Source: Topomyia yanbarensis | Taxonomy: Eukaryota > Arthropoda > Insecta > Diptera > Culicidae | NCBI RefSeq assembly: GCF_030247195.1 | Contig: NC_080671.1 | Location: forward strand, 8,013,343 to 8,077,342 | Length of the DNA: 64,000 nt | Direction: 5' to 3' | Shown: in pieces, positions 1 to 11,226 of the stretch | Layout: the number at the start of each line of letters is the position of its first letter | Position numbering within the stretch: position 1 is the first letter of the stretch | Made by a program: the position numbers and the translations under genes | The notes under the pieces: generated by a model | Seen by the model: the letters and a program-made list of their open reading frames with translations, nothing else | The model's database searches: none | Told to the model about the DNA's origin: nothing

Positions 1-297
1 AGGTGAAAATGAAATTTAGGCTTACGAAGAACTTTTATCTTCGGGATCATCATCTCCGCAGTGCGGTATTGATATCATTCAATATCTTAGCCCAAGCCGA
101 ACGTTTCGTTCTACAGAACAACTTGAAGCTCGTGGAAATGGTGGAAATAAGATTCCCGTGATACACATAGAAAGTGACTACCTGGAGTTAAGGCTACATG
201 ATTTATCACCGCGTATCCTTTCTCTTCAACACAACTGTCAAAGGATTGCCACCACAATCACATATCTTTTATGGTTGTTGTAGCAACGCCAAGTGGC
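1..297. other. unassigned sequence at left edge
   Basis: No open frame or repeat that I recognise. It lies directly upstream of an RNase H relic on the plus strand, so it may be the badly decayed reverse-transcriptase end of the same LINE, but no RT motif is visible. Confidence 0.3.
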
Positions 298-640
298 CTG
301 TAACACAGACTGCTCTCTGATGGAGGAACCCGCTGGTGCTGGTGTCTACTGTCGTAAAATAAGATTGGAATAGTCTCACTCGCTAGGTAGATACTATACT
401 GTATTCCAAGCAGAAATCTTCGCGATTATGTGCGAGGTATAATCGGCCCTTCCACAGAGCTTGTCCGTCAATGTTATAAACTTCTGTTCCGATTGTCAGG
501 CTGCAATCAATGCTCTTAGTTCAGACAAATCACGGTCCAAGCTAGTGATCGCGTGCCGAACCCAAATCGAAGAATTAAGCATTGTCAACACTATCACTGA
601 GTCCATTTCATGTGATCTTCGTGAATCCGACTACGAAACC
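298..640 (+). pseudogene. LINE RNase H domain relic
   Basis: Plus-strand translation in two frames gives an RNase H fold of the kind at the C-terminus of I-group LINEs. A first-Asp motif near 305-320 reads TDCSLMEEPAGAGVY (normally TDGS), the Glu helix near 400-420 reads VFQAEIFAI, and the third acidic motif near 485-500 reads FCSDCQAAINALSSD. A stop interrupts the frame near 375, a frameshift separates the second and third motifs, and the terminal Asp motif (GHS...N..AD) is absent. The enzyme would remove RNA from RNA-DNA hybrids during retrotransposition. This copy is dead. Jockey-group or LOA-group origin cannot be separated from this fragment. Confidence 0.7.
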
Positions 641-660
641 TCATATCTTTCTTATCGGTA

Positions 661-1313
661 AAGAGGTTTAGCCTTACACGCATTTGAACTACTTGTGAGT
701 TTTACTTACCTCCTGTTAGCTTTGTTCTGTTATTTTTCCCACTCTTCCAATTGTACTACCTGCCCCCTGTTTCTCCTCTCATTCCGACCACGAAATTATG
801 AGAAAATACGACAAGGCACAAATCTCCGACTACATACGGGGAACGTGCCATATGAGCCAATATATTCTGATTCCAGGGTAGAGCAGACTCGGCAAAGATC
901 ACCTGAGTCTGAAGGCACATATGTTATCTTCCCGTCGCAGTCCAGTATCCTCACTGGTTGAATCATGGGGTCCGCCAACCCCATGTGCGTCAGGAGATCC
1001 GCACAATTCAAGCTCGAATCGGAGACAACCTCGTCACCTTCAACCCGATTAGATGGTACATATACTCTGCTCTCCTTTGTGAAAAGCCCGTAGCCAGCAA
1101 TATCGTTTGCCTGCTTCAAACAATTTACCATCACCCGAAGCTTATCACGGCGAATTTACGATATTTCTGTCACGGCTGAATATCGCTACAACAAAACTCA
1201 AAAAATCAGATTTGAGTTATGTTCTATCAACGACCATGCAGAAGACGGGTGGAACGACCAACTCCTACTAGCAAAAGGCAAAGGATTCTTCACATATCCT
1301 TTCGGCCATATCT
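661..1313. other. non-coding stretch with a dispersed repeat
   Basis: No coherent gene. Bases about 970-1085 share a roughly 110-bp sequence with 28310-28420 (common words include CAACCCCATGT, GATCCGC and TGGTACATATACTCTG), so this part is a dispersed repeat of unknown type. Open frames on the minus strand here have no recognisable domain. Confidence 0.4.
970..1085. repeat. dispersed repeat, copy 1
   Basis: Aligns by eye with 28310-28420 in the same orientation. Both contain the order CAACCCCATGT, a GATCCGC word, CTCGAATCG and CCCGATTAG.TGGTACATATACTCTG. Family unknown; possibly part of a retroelement. Confidence 0.5.
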
Positions 1314-1321
1314 ATGAGCAT

Positions 1322-2971
1322 TAGGGTGGGGCAAAATGATCGTTTACTCAGCACAGCACTTTTTTGGTTCCTTTTGGGGTCCCAAACAACTGTGCAAAAT
1401 TTGGGGTCGATTGGTGTTGACCCGGTGTAGCGCATTGCGATTAAAATTTGTATGGAGATTAGTATGGGAAAACCTACATTTTTGCATTTTTAATTCTACA
1501 GACTACAATTCTTCCTGTAGTGTGCGAACAAATAGATAGAAGTATAGTACAGGATATGCTGAACAACTTTGCCGAAGGATGTATGGTGTTAGAATGTCTC
1601 TAAGCCAAGTTATAGCTGTTCAAAGTTCGATACATCGAATTAAATGCCAAAAATCATTTTTATTGCCAACACTGCGGGTGTACCAATGGTATTTCATATA
1701 GCATTCCAAAATAACATTATATATTTTAGTTTTACCACATTGATATGTTTGGATGAATTATTCAAAAGCCTTAGCTCAATTTCATGTGCGTAGGTAGTTG
1801 AGCAATGGGGCGTAGTGAGGGGGGGGGGGGGGGTACTTTAATATGTAGAAATTCGAACTGAAATGTTGTCGAGTTGGAATGTTCAGATGAATTATTTCAA
1901 AACAATTACACAATGTCCTACGCATAATAGTAACGATGAAATAAAACATACTGTATCCCTTTGCCTTAACTTTTATCAATAGAAGTTACGTTTCAGACTG
2001 AATCAATTGATGTCGAGTTGATATGTCAGAGGATTGCACTGATTATGTTTCAGTTTAATAGGCACTATGATTGATGGGATGCTCATTTCGATGCTGTTAG
2101 ATCACCTGAAGCAAAAACTGTTGTAGGGATCTGGTGGATTTCATGTTGAAATCCAGAAATTAGCTTCACGCCTCGTGATCGAACAGCATAGAAATGAGCA
2201 TGCTATCAAATCATAATGCGTATTAAACCGAAATATAATCCTCTGACATATCAACTCGACATCAATTGATTCAGTCTGAAACGTAACTTCTATTGATAAA
2301 AGTTAAGGCAAAGGGATACAGTATGTTTTATTTCATCGTTACTATTATGCGTAGGACATTGTGTAATTGTTTTGAAATAATTCATCTGAACATTCCAACT
2401 CGACAACATTTCAGTTCGAATTTCTACATATTAAAGTACCCCCCCCCCCCCTCACTACGCCCCATTGCTCAACTACCTACGCACATGAAATTGAGCTAAG
2501 GATTTTGAATAATTCATCCAAACATATCAATGTGGTAAAACTAAAATATATAATGTTATTTTGGAATGCTATATGAAATACCATTGGTACACCCGCAGTG
2601 TTGGCAATAAAAATGATTTTTGGCATTTAATTCGATGTATCGAACTTTGAACAGCTATAACTTGGCTTAGAGACATTCTAACACCATACATCCTTCGGCA
2701 AAGTTGTTCAGCATATCCTGTACTATACTTCTATCTATTTGTTCGCACACTACAGGAAGAATTGTAGTCTGTAGAATTAAAAATGCAAAAATGTAGGTTT
2801 TCCCATACTAATCTCCATACAAATTTTAATCGCAATGCGCTACACCGGGTCAACACCAATCGACCCCAAATTTTGCACAGTTGTTTGGGACCCCAAAAGG
2901 AACCAAAAAAGTGCTGTGCTCGTTTGATGTGGCTATGATTACATTTTTCCATATAACAATGCCCCACCCTA
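1322..2971. mobile_element. 1.65-kb palindromic fold-back element, hAT-like
   Basis: The element begins TAGGGTGGGGC and ends GCCCCACCCTA and is flanked on both sides by the 8-bp duplication ATGAGCAT (1314-1321 and 2972-2979). Ends of the form YARNG with an 8-bp TSD are characteristic of hAT transposons. Its left arm (1322 to about 2112) is a near-identical reverse complement of its right arm (about 2163 to 2971), with about 50 bp between, itself centred on the small palindrome GGATTTCATGTTGAAATCC. The left arm lacks about 23 bp present near the outer end of the right arm. No transposase is present, so it is non-autonomous. It is distantly related to the elements at 46329-47210 and 57104-57961, which share the order TAGGGTGGG, CAACTGTGCAAA and TCGATTGGTG-like words. 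Confidence 0.85.
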
Positions 2972-2979
2972 ATGAGCAT

Positions 2980-3800
2980 GCGTAGGCTTAGTTTTCCGTT
3001 GTAAGTTTATAACCGATTCGCGCTTAAATTTTCTGAAAATAGCCAACAAAATCGATACACTATTCTTTATTGCGTTACACTGCTCGGATTGGGATGATCG
3101 ACATATCGGTCTGAGAATCACCGAACGAATGAGTAATAATCAAGCTGTAAAATCGACTGTAAATACGTTTTCGCGAAGATCATTAGGGCAACATTCTAAA
3201 ACTACCATGGCGTGATATGGACAAAAGGAGCACATTGATGCACAGTACAGCCAGACAACAGATGCTTCGGCTCGTAACTATTAAAAACCTGGATAAGTCC
3301 CTCCAAGTACCGAGCGACAAAAACACGTTTAACAAGCGCTTTTATTTTTTACATTTTAACGACATTCAATTTGCTAGAGATTACTGGGTAGGGAAAGCTA
3401 TGAAAATTAGACCCATTGTACTCAAGTGAGAGCAAGGATGTGAAGTATACAGATCGGAAAACTAGAAGTGGCAGGGTCATTAGAACAGGCTTAATATCTT
3501 ACGGGCTTATCTTTTGTCTTCTGCTGATGAGGGCCAAGCCTCGGCAGCATAACTACGAGTCACTCGAGTTCACCAGCATGTCCTATGGCATAGACAGACA
3601 TGTCCATTGGTTCCCACGGTAAAGATGGATAAGTCTGTCTATGCCAAGGGACAACGATCAGATGGTTATGAATGCATCTAAGTGTCCCCAAATTCCCGTA
3701 AGCATTCATCTATTATTTTTAATTATGAACTTTATGGCAAAAACCTTCGAAGTAAAATTACGAGTAAAACCGCATTTGCGCGTAAAGAACATCAAATCTG
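2980..3800. other. anonymous sequence with a hairpin
   Basis: Short open frames on the plus strand (3217-3429, 3416-3622) have no recognisable domain and look like chance frames. The only structure I see is the stem-loop at 3579-3653. Confidence 0.4.
3579..3653. repeat. stem-loop, 29-bp arms
   Basis: The arm TGGCATAGACAGAC (about 3586-3599) pairs with GTCTGTCTATGCCA (about 3633-3646). Pairing continues outward (TGTCC with GGACA) and inward (TCCAT with ATGGA), with two or three mismatched steps and a loop of about 17 nt. The size is like a small pre-miRNA or a tiny MITE. Nothing shows that it is transcribed. Confidence 0.5.
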
Positions 3801-5070
3801 CACGGAAAAAAAAAACCTGTTCATAAATTCATGGAAAAAAAATCACAATTTCGTAAATTGAACGATTTACGAAAACCGTTACCAAGTTCCTGAAATTATG
3901 AATAATAAACCTCGTATTCGTGAAACTATTTGCTTTTCGAAAAAAATAGTTCGCCTGTGTTACAGTCGAATCTTTGGTTAGGTTAATGATGTTATTCCCT
4001 AGACATGTTTAGTTTTTGTTAAGATTATTGTTCATAATTTAGGAATATTCTGCCGACAGTCAAACGATGTTCATGATTCCAGGGGCTTATTCGCGATTTT
4101 TGTAATTTCTCATCACGTTTCCGTGCTATTTTATTCATGAGTTCAGTATCGCATTTTTCTGTATGTTCATGATTTTAGGATTATAGTCCCGATTTTCGTA
4201 ATTTCTATTCACATTATCGTGATATTTTTGTCATGAGTAGAGTGACTCATATTCTTAGTCAAGTTATAAATATTTTAATCACTAGTAAAGTGATTTATGT
4301 TCATGAACTTTGCTTGATGTTCATAATTTCTATTCAAGTTATCGTGATAATTTTTCCACGAATAGAGATTTATGTTTACGTTCGTGATTTCAGGATTTTA
4401 GTCAAGATTTTCGTAGTTTCTGTTCACATTGTCATGATATTTTATTCTATTGTTTACATTCAAATTTCACAAGTGGTGTAGCGTGGCTTATGTTCATGAT
4501 ATCAGCAGTTTTATCGTGCTATTCGTAATTTCTTTTCGCCTTATCGCTACCTGTTATTTGTTGGTAACCATCGGTTTTTTACTCGGAATAACATGTTTCC
4601 AAGAATTTTACTCCAAATTTTGTAAAAAAGTTCACGTAAAAAAATTTCATTATCAGGTTGCATGAAATTGAAAATCATTGGGAACTAGAAATCACGAACC
4701 AGTTCACGAATACATGAATAATATTTTATGATTTCGCGAACTATTTCACGAACACGAATGGTAAATTTTGACTATTTTACTAGGATTCATGATCCAGCTC
4801 TCGAACACATGAATAATATTTCATAATTTCGTGAACCATTTCGCTACTAATATTTAGATATTATGAATTAGTTCACGAGGATTGAATAGATTGATGAATA
4901 AAATTCCGAGTTTCGTGAAATTGTTTACAGAAAATATATCCAGAATGTTTTGATTTTGTGAACTAATGTTCCTAAATCTATTAAAAGCATAATGAGCAAA
5001 CCTTTGGTTTTATGAATAATTTCCATAAAGTTGTGAACTAGTTCTTCTACAGAAAATCGATTTTACTATG
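3800..5070 (+). repeat. AT-rich dispersed repeat with internal motifs
   Basis: Opens with CACGGAAAAAAAAAACC and is filled with variants of GTTCATGATTTTAGGAT and TTCACGAACACATGAATA repeated at irregular spacing. The part from 3800 to about 4060 aligns with the reverse complement of about 40830-41095 (shared words include ACCAAGTT.CTGAAAT.ATGAATAAT and GACATGTTTA.TTTTTGTTA). A shorter related piece is at 11470-11600. The ends and TSD are not resolved. It carries no coding capacity. Confidence 0.5.
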
Positions 5071-5225
5071 ACATGGCGGAAACCGTGACTGAAGTTCTCA
5101 AAACAAAAACAAATATTTTCATTAATCAAAGCGTCATGCGGGTGTTACTGAACATAATTACAAAACAAATACTTTTGTTTATGGCCCTGTTTTCGTAACC
5201 CAAAAACGTTATTGTTCCAGAATTT

Positions 5226-5287
5226 GCTTTTCGACTTCGTTTCATCAGGATCCAACACTAACTTATGTCGTTTTTGCTTGAATCGGA
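5226..5287 (-). ncRNA. decayed hammerhead-ribozyme relative
   Basis: On the minus strand CTGATGA (5248-5242) is followed by AACGAAGTC and GAAA (5232-5229), the order of a hammerhead core. The preceding strand TTGGATC can pair with GATTCAA (5284-5278) as stem I. Stem III is reduced to about two pairs and the expected U-C before the cleavage point is shifted by one base, so this copy is probably inactive. It shares about 38 bp with the copy at 58683-58754, including TAAGTTAGTGT and the core. Confidence 0.5.
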
Positions 5288-5569
5288 ACTGAGTTAGTTT
5301 TTATCCCCAGGCCCGTAGCCAGGATTTTGTTTCGGGAGGGGCTTAAAACTTGTTGCATAAATGTGTTAATTCTGGTGACTTGAGATAGTCACTTGAAACT
5401 GAATGTAATTTTGAAAATTTCTTAGTGAAAACAGTTCCAAAACTAAGGCAATAGACAATATGTTTTCTGATACAAGAAATGGTATAGTACATCGACGAAT
5501 TCTTGCTTTTGAATTTGGTTTTAATTATTAATTTATAAGTTACCATTTTCACCGTTGGAATTTGCAAAA

Positions 5570-5985
5570 CGTGGTCCGGTGAGTGCCCCCATCATACAAC
5601 TTGAAGCCAACGAAGTGAGGCTGTCCAGCACAGATTCATACAATATGCGTTACGTCAATTGCCTTGGAACGATCCGCTGAACCTGAACCATACGAAGATC
5701 CTTGTCGATTATTAGGACTACACACTTTAGAAGATCGTAGACCCGCGTCGTAAACTACCTTCATGTCTAAGCTTATTATAGCCGAATATGATGCTCCCGA
5801 TCTTCTATCACAAATTAACCTTTACGCACCAACCCGAGTCCTTTGTTCTCGAACACTGCTGCACTCTGAAATGCACAACACTAACCACGCTGCCCACAAC
5901 CGATATTTGAAATGACCCGTTGCTTCAATGATTATAACGACATCTTCATTGGTTCCGCGCATGTCATTTTAGGTCATTTCTTTTT
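5570..5985 (+). pseudogene. LINE reverse transcriptase C-terminal relic
   Basis: Three-frame reading on the plus strand gives VQHRFIQYALRQLPW (about 5620-5665), then words resembling PYEDRCRLLGLHTLEDRR, INLYAPTRVLRSR and FEMTRCFNDYNDIFI. These are the hallmarks of the region downstream of RT in a very common mosquito Jockey-type LINE family. At least four frameshifts separate the pieces. The polymerase motifs are missing, so this is a 5'-truncated, decayed copy. Sequence to about 6000 (TTTAGTATAGTTCATTAAG) is plausibly its 3' untranslated region. Confidence 0.6.
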
Positions 5986-5989
5986 AGTA

Positions 5990-6980
5990 TAGTTCATTAA
6001 GACTCAATTATTTTAATACAAATCCAAATACAAGAGAATGTCGAAATTCGCTCCCAATCTTTCGATTAGGCTTATTTTTCTAGGCAATTCTTCTACTAGA
6101 TCCTTGAAACTATGGCAAAAAAACAGACCAATAATTTTGTTTGTTGACATGTAAAGGGTGTACAAAAAATACTACTGATTTATCTACAAAGCATAAATAA
6201 GAACTATAGCTGTATTTACCTAGATTAAGTAAATATTATATTTGAGCACACGAAGCTTACAGGTTTCATTTCGGAATTCATGGATTTTTGGACAATACAA
6301 AAGAGATGTTTCAATGAATTAATTTACTTAACTAGCCGGAATTTTATTTACTATAGGACTGTTCACTAATCCAAAGGAAATCCCCTGATTACTGTTATCT
6401 TGCAATTTACGTAAATTTTGTTAAATGTAACCAGAGCTTAAAAAATGGACATCCCTGCGTGAACTTGAAAGAGAACCGAAATTCAATTCCTGCCCGCCGC
6501 GATGAATGAAATGTTTGGTTCGTTTCTCTCGTCATTCATTCTACCGACATAGCGCATTCGGTTTCAGAAGCAAACTGAATTTTGTTTCTATGCTAGTGCA
6601 GAGTCCCTAATTTTCTCCGGTTTCAATCCCGGTAATATTCCATCATCATTTGCCCATCTCTCGTATTTTCGATTCCATGAGTTAAGTTGCATCATAAAGA
6701 TTTAGCCTTAAGCTAAGCAAGTTTCATTGACGCTGCGCTTTGCATACCCGAAGGCAATGTTTAATGATAACAAAATTGTTTGTTTACGCCGGAACCCTAC
6801 CGTAGCAGGGGCATGGCATTACCTCGGGGAAACGAACCATTGTTTTTAAATAAACCGGCTAGCATCCGACAGTTCTAGTGAGAGCTTTAGAAGTGCTTTC
6901 AAAAACTTCGAGAGATGCTCTCTCAGAGATGCGCGAAAGTGATCTAAATCCGCGTTGTTAAAAAGTCTTTTGCGTCCAGT
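5990..6980. other. nothing recognised
   Basis: No open frame, RNA gene or repeat structure that I can name. It is moderately less AT-rich than its surroundings from about 6440 and leads into the promoter-like site at 6989. Confidence 0.3.
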
Positions 6981-6988
6981 TTAGGGAG

Positions 6989-7022
6989 TCAGTCCGTAGT
7001 TAGTTCTCGCCCGGCCGAGTTC
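6989..7022 (+). promoter_or_regulatory. candidate TATA-less core promoter (Inr + DPE)
   Basis: TCAGTC at 6989-6994 fits the insect initiator TCAKTY, placing +1 at A6991. AGTTC at 7018-7022 is exactly at +28 to +32 and fits the downstream promoter element RGWYV. The strict Inr-DPE spacing is what the element requires. No TATA box lies at -30. Both motifs are short, so chance is possible, but the surrounding sequence is GC-richer and unlike the transposon debris nearby. Confidence 0.4.
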
Positions 7023-7299
7023 GGCGTGGTCAGACAATTATTATTAGAACGCGCAACCGGGTGCGTCGGTGAAAATAGTGTAGTTCACGTTCAGGGTGTA
7101 CAATAACAGAAAAAAGAAAAAAAAAGTTGGTCGGAGGGAAGTAATTAATTTCTTGACCGAATAAAATTAATGATAAAATTAAGAGAAAAATAAAGTGAAA
7201 GGGAAAAAATATATGTTTGGTGAATTGATGTGTTTCTCGATGTGTCGGATCAAAGTCTTATAAGAAGAAAACGAAATAGCTTACGTTTGACCGAGTCCG
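6991..7299 (+). other. possible non-coding first exon (5' UTR)
   Basis: If transcription starts at 6991, the first good splice donor downstream is CCG/GTAAGG with GT at 7300-7301. The interval holds only a short upstream reading frame (ATG near 7213, stop about 16 codons later). A non-coding first exon followed by a long intron is common in mosquito genes. No downstream exon is identifiable here. Confidence 0.25.
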
Positions 7300-7301
7300 G
7301 T

Positions 7302-8790
7302 AAGGCAAATCTGAAAGCAATCCACTACTCTGCTCTCGTCGTACAAAACCAGTGGCCACCGCCCCCACTTCACTAGCTCTGAGAGGGATTATTGAGCGAA
7401 AATGCACAAGACGTAGATTACGCAGCTCACTAATGTTCGAACTGTTCACATAATAACAAATGAATGCTTTGGTTGGTGAAGGAACTTATATTTCCTCTAC
7501 CCTCAAACATTCGATTCTGCGTGAAATCTTAGTCAATTGGAAAGATAATGAATGACCGAGGCGTTGAATCTGTCACTGTCATTGTCAGTTTCGATAAGCA
7601 CGAATAGTTAATTTTGAAATTTCGAAGCATTGAATGTAACATTGATGACTAGAATTACTCGAAACTATAAATATTATCGCATCACACTTGCTTCCGATAA
7701 ATCGATGAAAACACATCGCACTTGCTTATCCTGTTCCGAACAGACTTTCTTTCATATTTCTATGTTTTTAAATTATTGTAATTTATCCGATTTCTGTGAA
7801 TCTTTTGCAAAATTTTTTGTCAGCGGCAGTTTTCGTGATGCGAAGATGCTTGCAGTTACACTTTCTAAGTCAATTCAAAAAATCTGCTCAGTAATTGATT
7901 CGTTTTTAATTAGCTCAAGTTTTTTTACAATCATCAAGATTGGAAGAGATGTATGACTTCTTGAAGAAAGCTGTAATTCTTTTTGATTACAGGGTTGTTT
8001 TACCAAAATTTAGGAAACAATTTCAATCAACGTTGTTCCACCTAACGTTGAATGTTGTGCGGATAACGAAGACGTAATGTGTTTTCGAAAATGCCGTTTT
8101 TTTCAAACCGAATTGAGAGGATCATAGCGAAATTCCGAAAGCACTCGTTCTGAGTGCATAGAAAAGATAGAAGAAGTGCTCTTGAGGCTTTTTAGATTAG
8201 CTGATTCTTTTTTCCTCCTCCGTCATTTCTGATCATCTCTCACTTTAGTCCAAAACGAATAAAAACAGATCGTGAGACTGCTATATACTGAAGACATAAA
8301 ATAGAAATTATTGGATTAATAGATTCAACCAGTCACAACATTTTAGTCGCAAAGGTGTTGCGAACTCGCATGAACGGAACGAATTCCTCGAATGAAAGTG
8401 AAATTAAGTGCCAATGAAAATAATGATGCGTCAAAACGCGAAAGCAAAAACTGTCGCCTCAGCTATACCATCTCAGAAAATTGAAATATTTTTTTGTCTA
8501 GTACGCTTGAATGTGATGTCTAGTATTTATACTAAGAGTACAGATTGCACATACCTAATACAGTAATTCAAATTGGGTACAATTCAAAAACCTGTCATTT
8601 AAATTTAAAATAGAGTTGCCAATATCGAGTATTACATCAGAGTTTTGTTAAACGGGACAATCACTTGCGATGATGCGTTCACTTTTGGAGAGTTTTAGTA
8701 CTCAGTAGTCCATTAAACTTCTTCTACGATTTTTTAAATAATTCATAAGTGAACTCGGTTCAATGCTTTAGCCAATCGAAACAGTGGTTC
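7302..8790. other. nothing recognised
   Basis: AT-rich sequence. A 108-codon plus-strand open frame at 7630-7956 has low-complexity composition and no domain; I regard it as chance. Confidence 0.3.
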
Positions 8791-8796
8791 TGTTAT

Positions 8797-9579
8797 CTAG
8801 TTATATCTATTTCCAACAATAAAAATAATAAAATGAGTTTTACTAGTTGTCCAACAGATCTCACGCAAGCTCTTAACCATTGAACGTAGATACCTGTTTA
8901 CGAAGCCGGGAAATGTTTTTTCCTCACCAATTGCGTATAGGGGGTCGTTCATATCTATCTCGCTATTGAACACTTCCGTATCATAATCGTGGTTGCTGCC
9001 TTTATGTTCGCAAACATGCTTGCTTGTTGCCTTTATGATTGTAAATTTCCTCAATGATTGTGCTGGCTGTAGATTTTGAAATATTGACGCAGCTTTTGCC
9101 GTTGTCAATGTTACCTGATCATGTGCCACATATTTAGTAATTGTTTGTGTTCAGCGGTAAATAAATCATAATGTGACGTTTTTTCACAGAACTGGAACGT
9201 ACTAGTTTGCCTTTGATATGCACAAAGAATACTTTATGTAATTCTACTATCGCATGATGTTTTGTACTGCATTTCTCCCATATGTGATATGTATCTGCAA
9301 GTAAGCGGTATTCGATCTTGTAACCGAACATTGATTCTCACACCGTCCATTTATATGAAGATCTTAATTACAGCATTGTCACACACAACCATTAAAATTT
9401 AATGGCTTTAAATCATTCAAAATCAATGATTTCGCCTGATCCAATTTGTTGAACGTTATGAGCGCTGAATACCTGAGGTTGTAGAATTCAATAAATGTGG
9501 CTATCGTAAGTATAGCCTCCATTTTCACCTTCAGAAAGTGTTCCTCCTCACAAATACTCGGTCTTATGTGAATTACCAT
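8797..9579 (-). pseudogene. unidentified coding-like relic in three segments
   Basis: Three successive minus-strand open segments (9579-9379, 9331-9134 and 9129-8797) follow each other closely in different frames with protein-like composition. The last contains stretches such as QNLQPAQSLRKFTIIKATSK and GEEKTFPGFVNRYLRSM. The second and third meet within five bases at a frame change. I do not recognise a family. It could be a decayed transposon product or gene relic, and it could still be chance. Confidence 0.3.
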
Positions 9580-9809
9580 TAATCACAGTATTTGGCCGGT
9601 GCACCACTTCTTGCTTCTGCGACTCACTCATCTCGACAAATTACTAGGACATAGTATAGTAGAAATTTTCCTTTGTTCTTCATACAAAGAACACACTATA
9701 AAAGTAACTTTTTTGTCATTCGCTTCACACCGGCTGGGACAGAAGCATAAACCACACTGAATTTTGTGACCATTGATTTTGGTTGTTGGAAACAGCAGTC
9801 TTCTAACAT

Positions 9810-9830
9810 TATCTCAAACCAAACGAGCTA
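9810..9830 (+). repeat. 21-bp direct repeat, left copy
   Basis: TATCTCAAACCA followed by AACGAGCTA occurs here and again at 10939-10959. The two bracket 1108 bp that include the (TA)n tract. It may be a target-site duplication or the edge of a local duplication. Confidence 0.6.
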
Positions 9831-10529
<699 letters not shown>

Positions 10530-10533
10530 GCAC

Positions 10534-10938
10534 CTGCGTACCAGCTCCGCAACCGGTGTTGAATTTTGCGGTGAACTGTGCGTCGCGTCTGATTCTGGAC
10601 CTACAGAAGACAACACTCATGTCCCGAATGCTTCTGAATGGCTCGAGCGTTTTGAGGGGCATCAAAGCCATTCGGTGTTCTTGATGTACAGATCCTCTCT
10701 TGAAGAATATGGGCAGAGCTTCGAAAAGCGGAACAATATTCTGCTTAATCACTACTTGAATGCTTTTATCCGCCGTGGAGATACCGGTACAAAGCCCGGC
10801 AACAAGCACACATAACGACACAATCTTGACGAATACCGTCCATAATACGCGAAGAACACTTAACACGATTTTCCCAACAACAAATATGGGAGCTAAACAC
10901 GATTTTTTTCTAGCCGCTTGGTATCGCAGCTTACTACC
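10534..10938 (-). pseudogene. exon-like relic with a hydrophobic leader
   Basis: An open minus-strand frame runs from after a TAG near 10959 through to the (TA)n tract. It has no ATG before codon 66 of its latter part (counted from about 10866), so a start is missing. It contains a basic stretch (AARKK), then a long hydrophobic segment ([20 protein letters not shown]) resembling a signal peptide or membrane anchor, then a basic Cys-containing tail ending CGAGTQ. A strong splice donor CAG/GTGCGT falls exactly in phase after the last Gln (10536-10534), and the (TA)n tract follows. It looks like a first exon that lost its start codon. The family is not recognised, and chance is not excluded. Confidence 0.35.
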
Positions 10939-10959
10939 TATCTCAAACCAAACGAGCTA
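10939..10959 (+). repeat. 21-bp direct repeat, right copy
   Basis: Identical by eye to 9810-9830. Confidence 0.6.
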
Positions 10960-11060
10960 CCAACTAAAGTCGCTGATAACATTGTTTTTGAAATTTATTT
11001 TCAAAGCATTTCGGGGGGGTGGGCTTTAGCCCCCTAGCCCCCCTCTAGCTACGTGCCTGT

Positions 11061-11110
11061 CTAACCCCAACTGCTGTCAAAATGTATGAACTGTCAGCAG
11101 TTGGGGTTAG
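11061..11110. repeat. perfect 16-bp stem-loop
   Basis: CTAACCCCAACTGCTG (11061-11076) and CAGCAGTTGGGGTTAG (11095-11110) are exact reverse complements separated by 18 nt. It is probably a miniature inverted-repeat element. No run of T follows to suggest a terminator. Confidence 0.7.
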
Positions 11111-11196
11111 AACCTGACTCAGTTTCGGGGTCAATCGAAAACGCGATTAGTGACATAACTAAGCTATTGCCGTAGTCCTGTCCCAACGATATTCCC

Positions 11197-11226
11197 CGAT
11201 TCTGATGACACGATGTCTAAACGCAT
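11197..11226 (+). ncRNA. decayed hammerhead-core relative
   Basis: CGATTCTGATGA (11197-11208) is followed by CACGATGTC and TAAACGC, matching the family core seen at 58683-58754 with several changes (GAAA has become TAAA and stem II has lost its first pair). It is almost certainly inactive as a ribozyme and is listed as a member of the repeat family. Confidence 0.4.

Noticed and set aside
1336..2979. Matching open frames in both arms of the palindrome as duplicated genes
   Set aside because: They are the same DNA read in the two arms; no domain, and boundaries follow the repeat, not a gene.
3525..3550. CTGATGAGGGCCAAGCC as another hammerhead core
   Set aside because: Stem II can form but the required GAAA is replaced by GGCA and no stem I or III partners are in register.
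7258..7449. 63-codon minus-strand frame next to the promoter-like site
   Set aside because: No domain; it overlaps the candidate leader exon on the other strand and has unremarkable composition.
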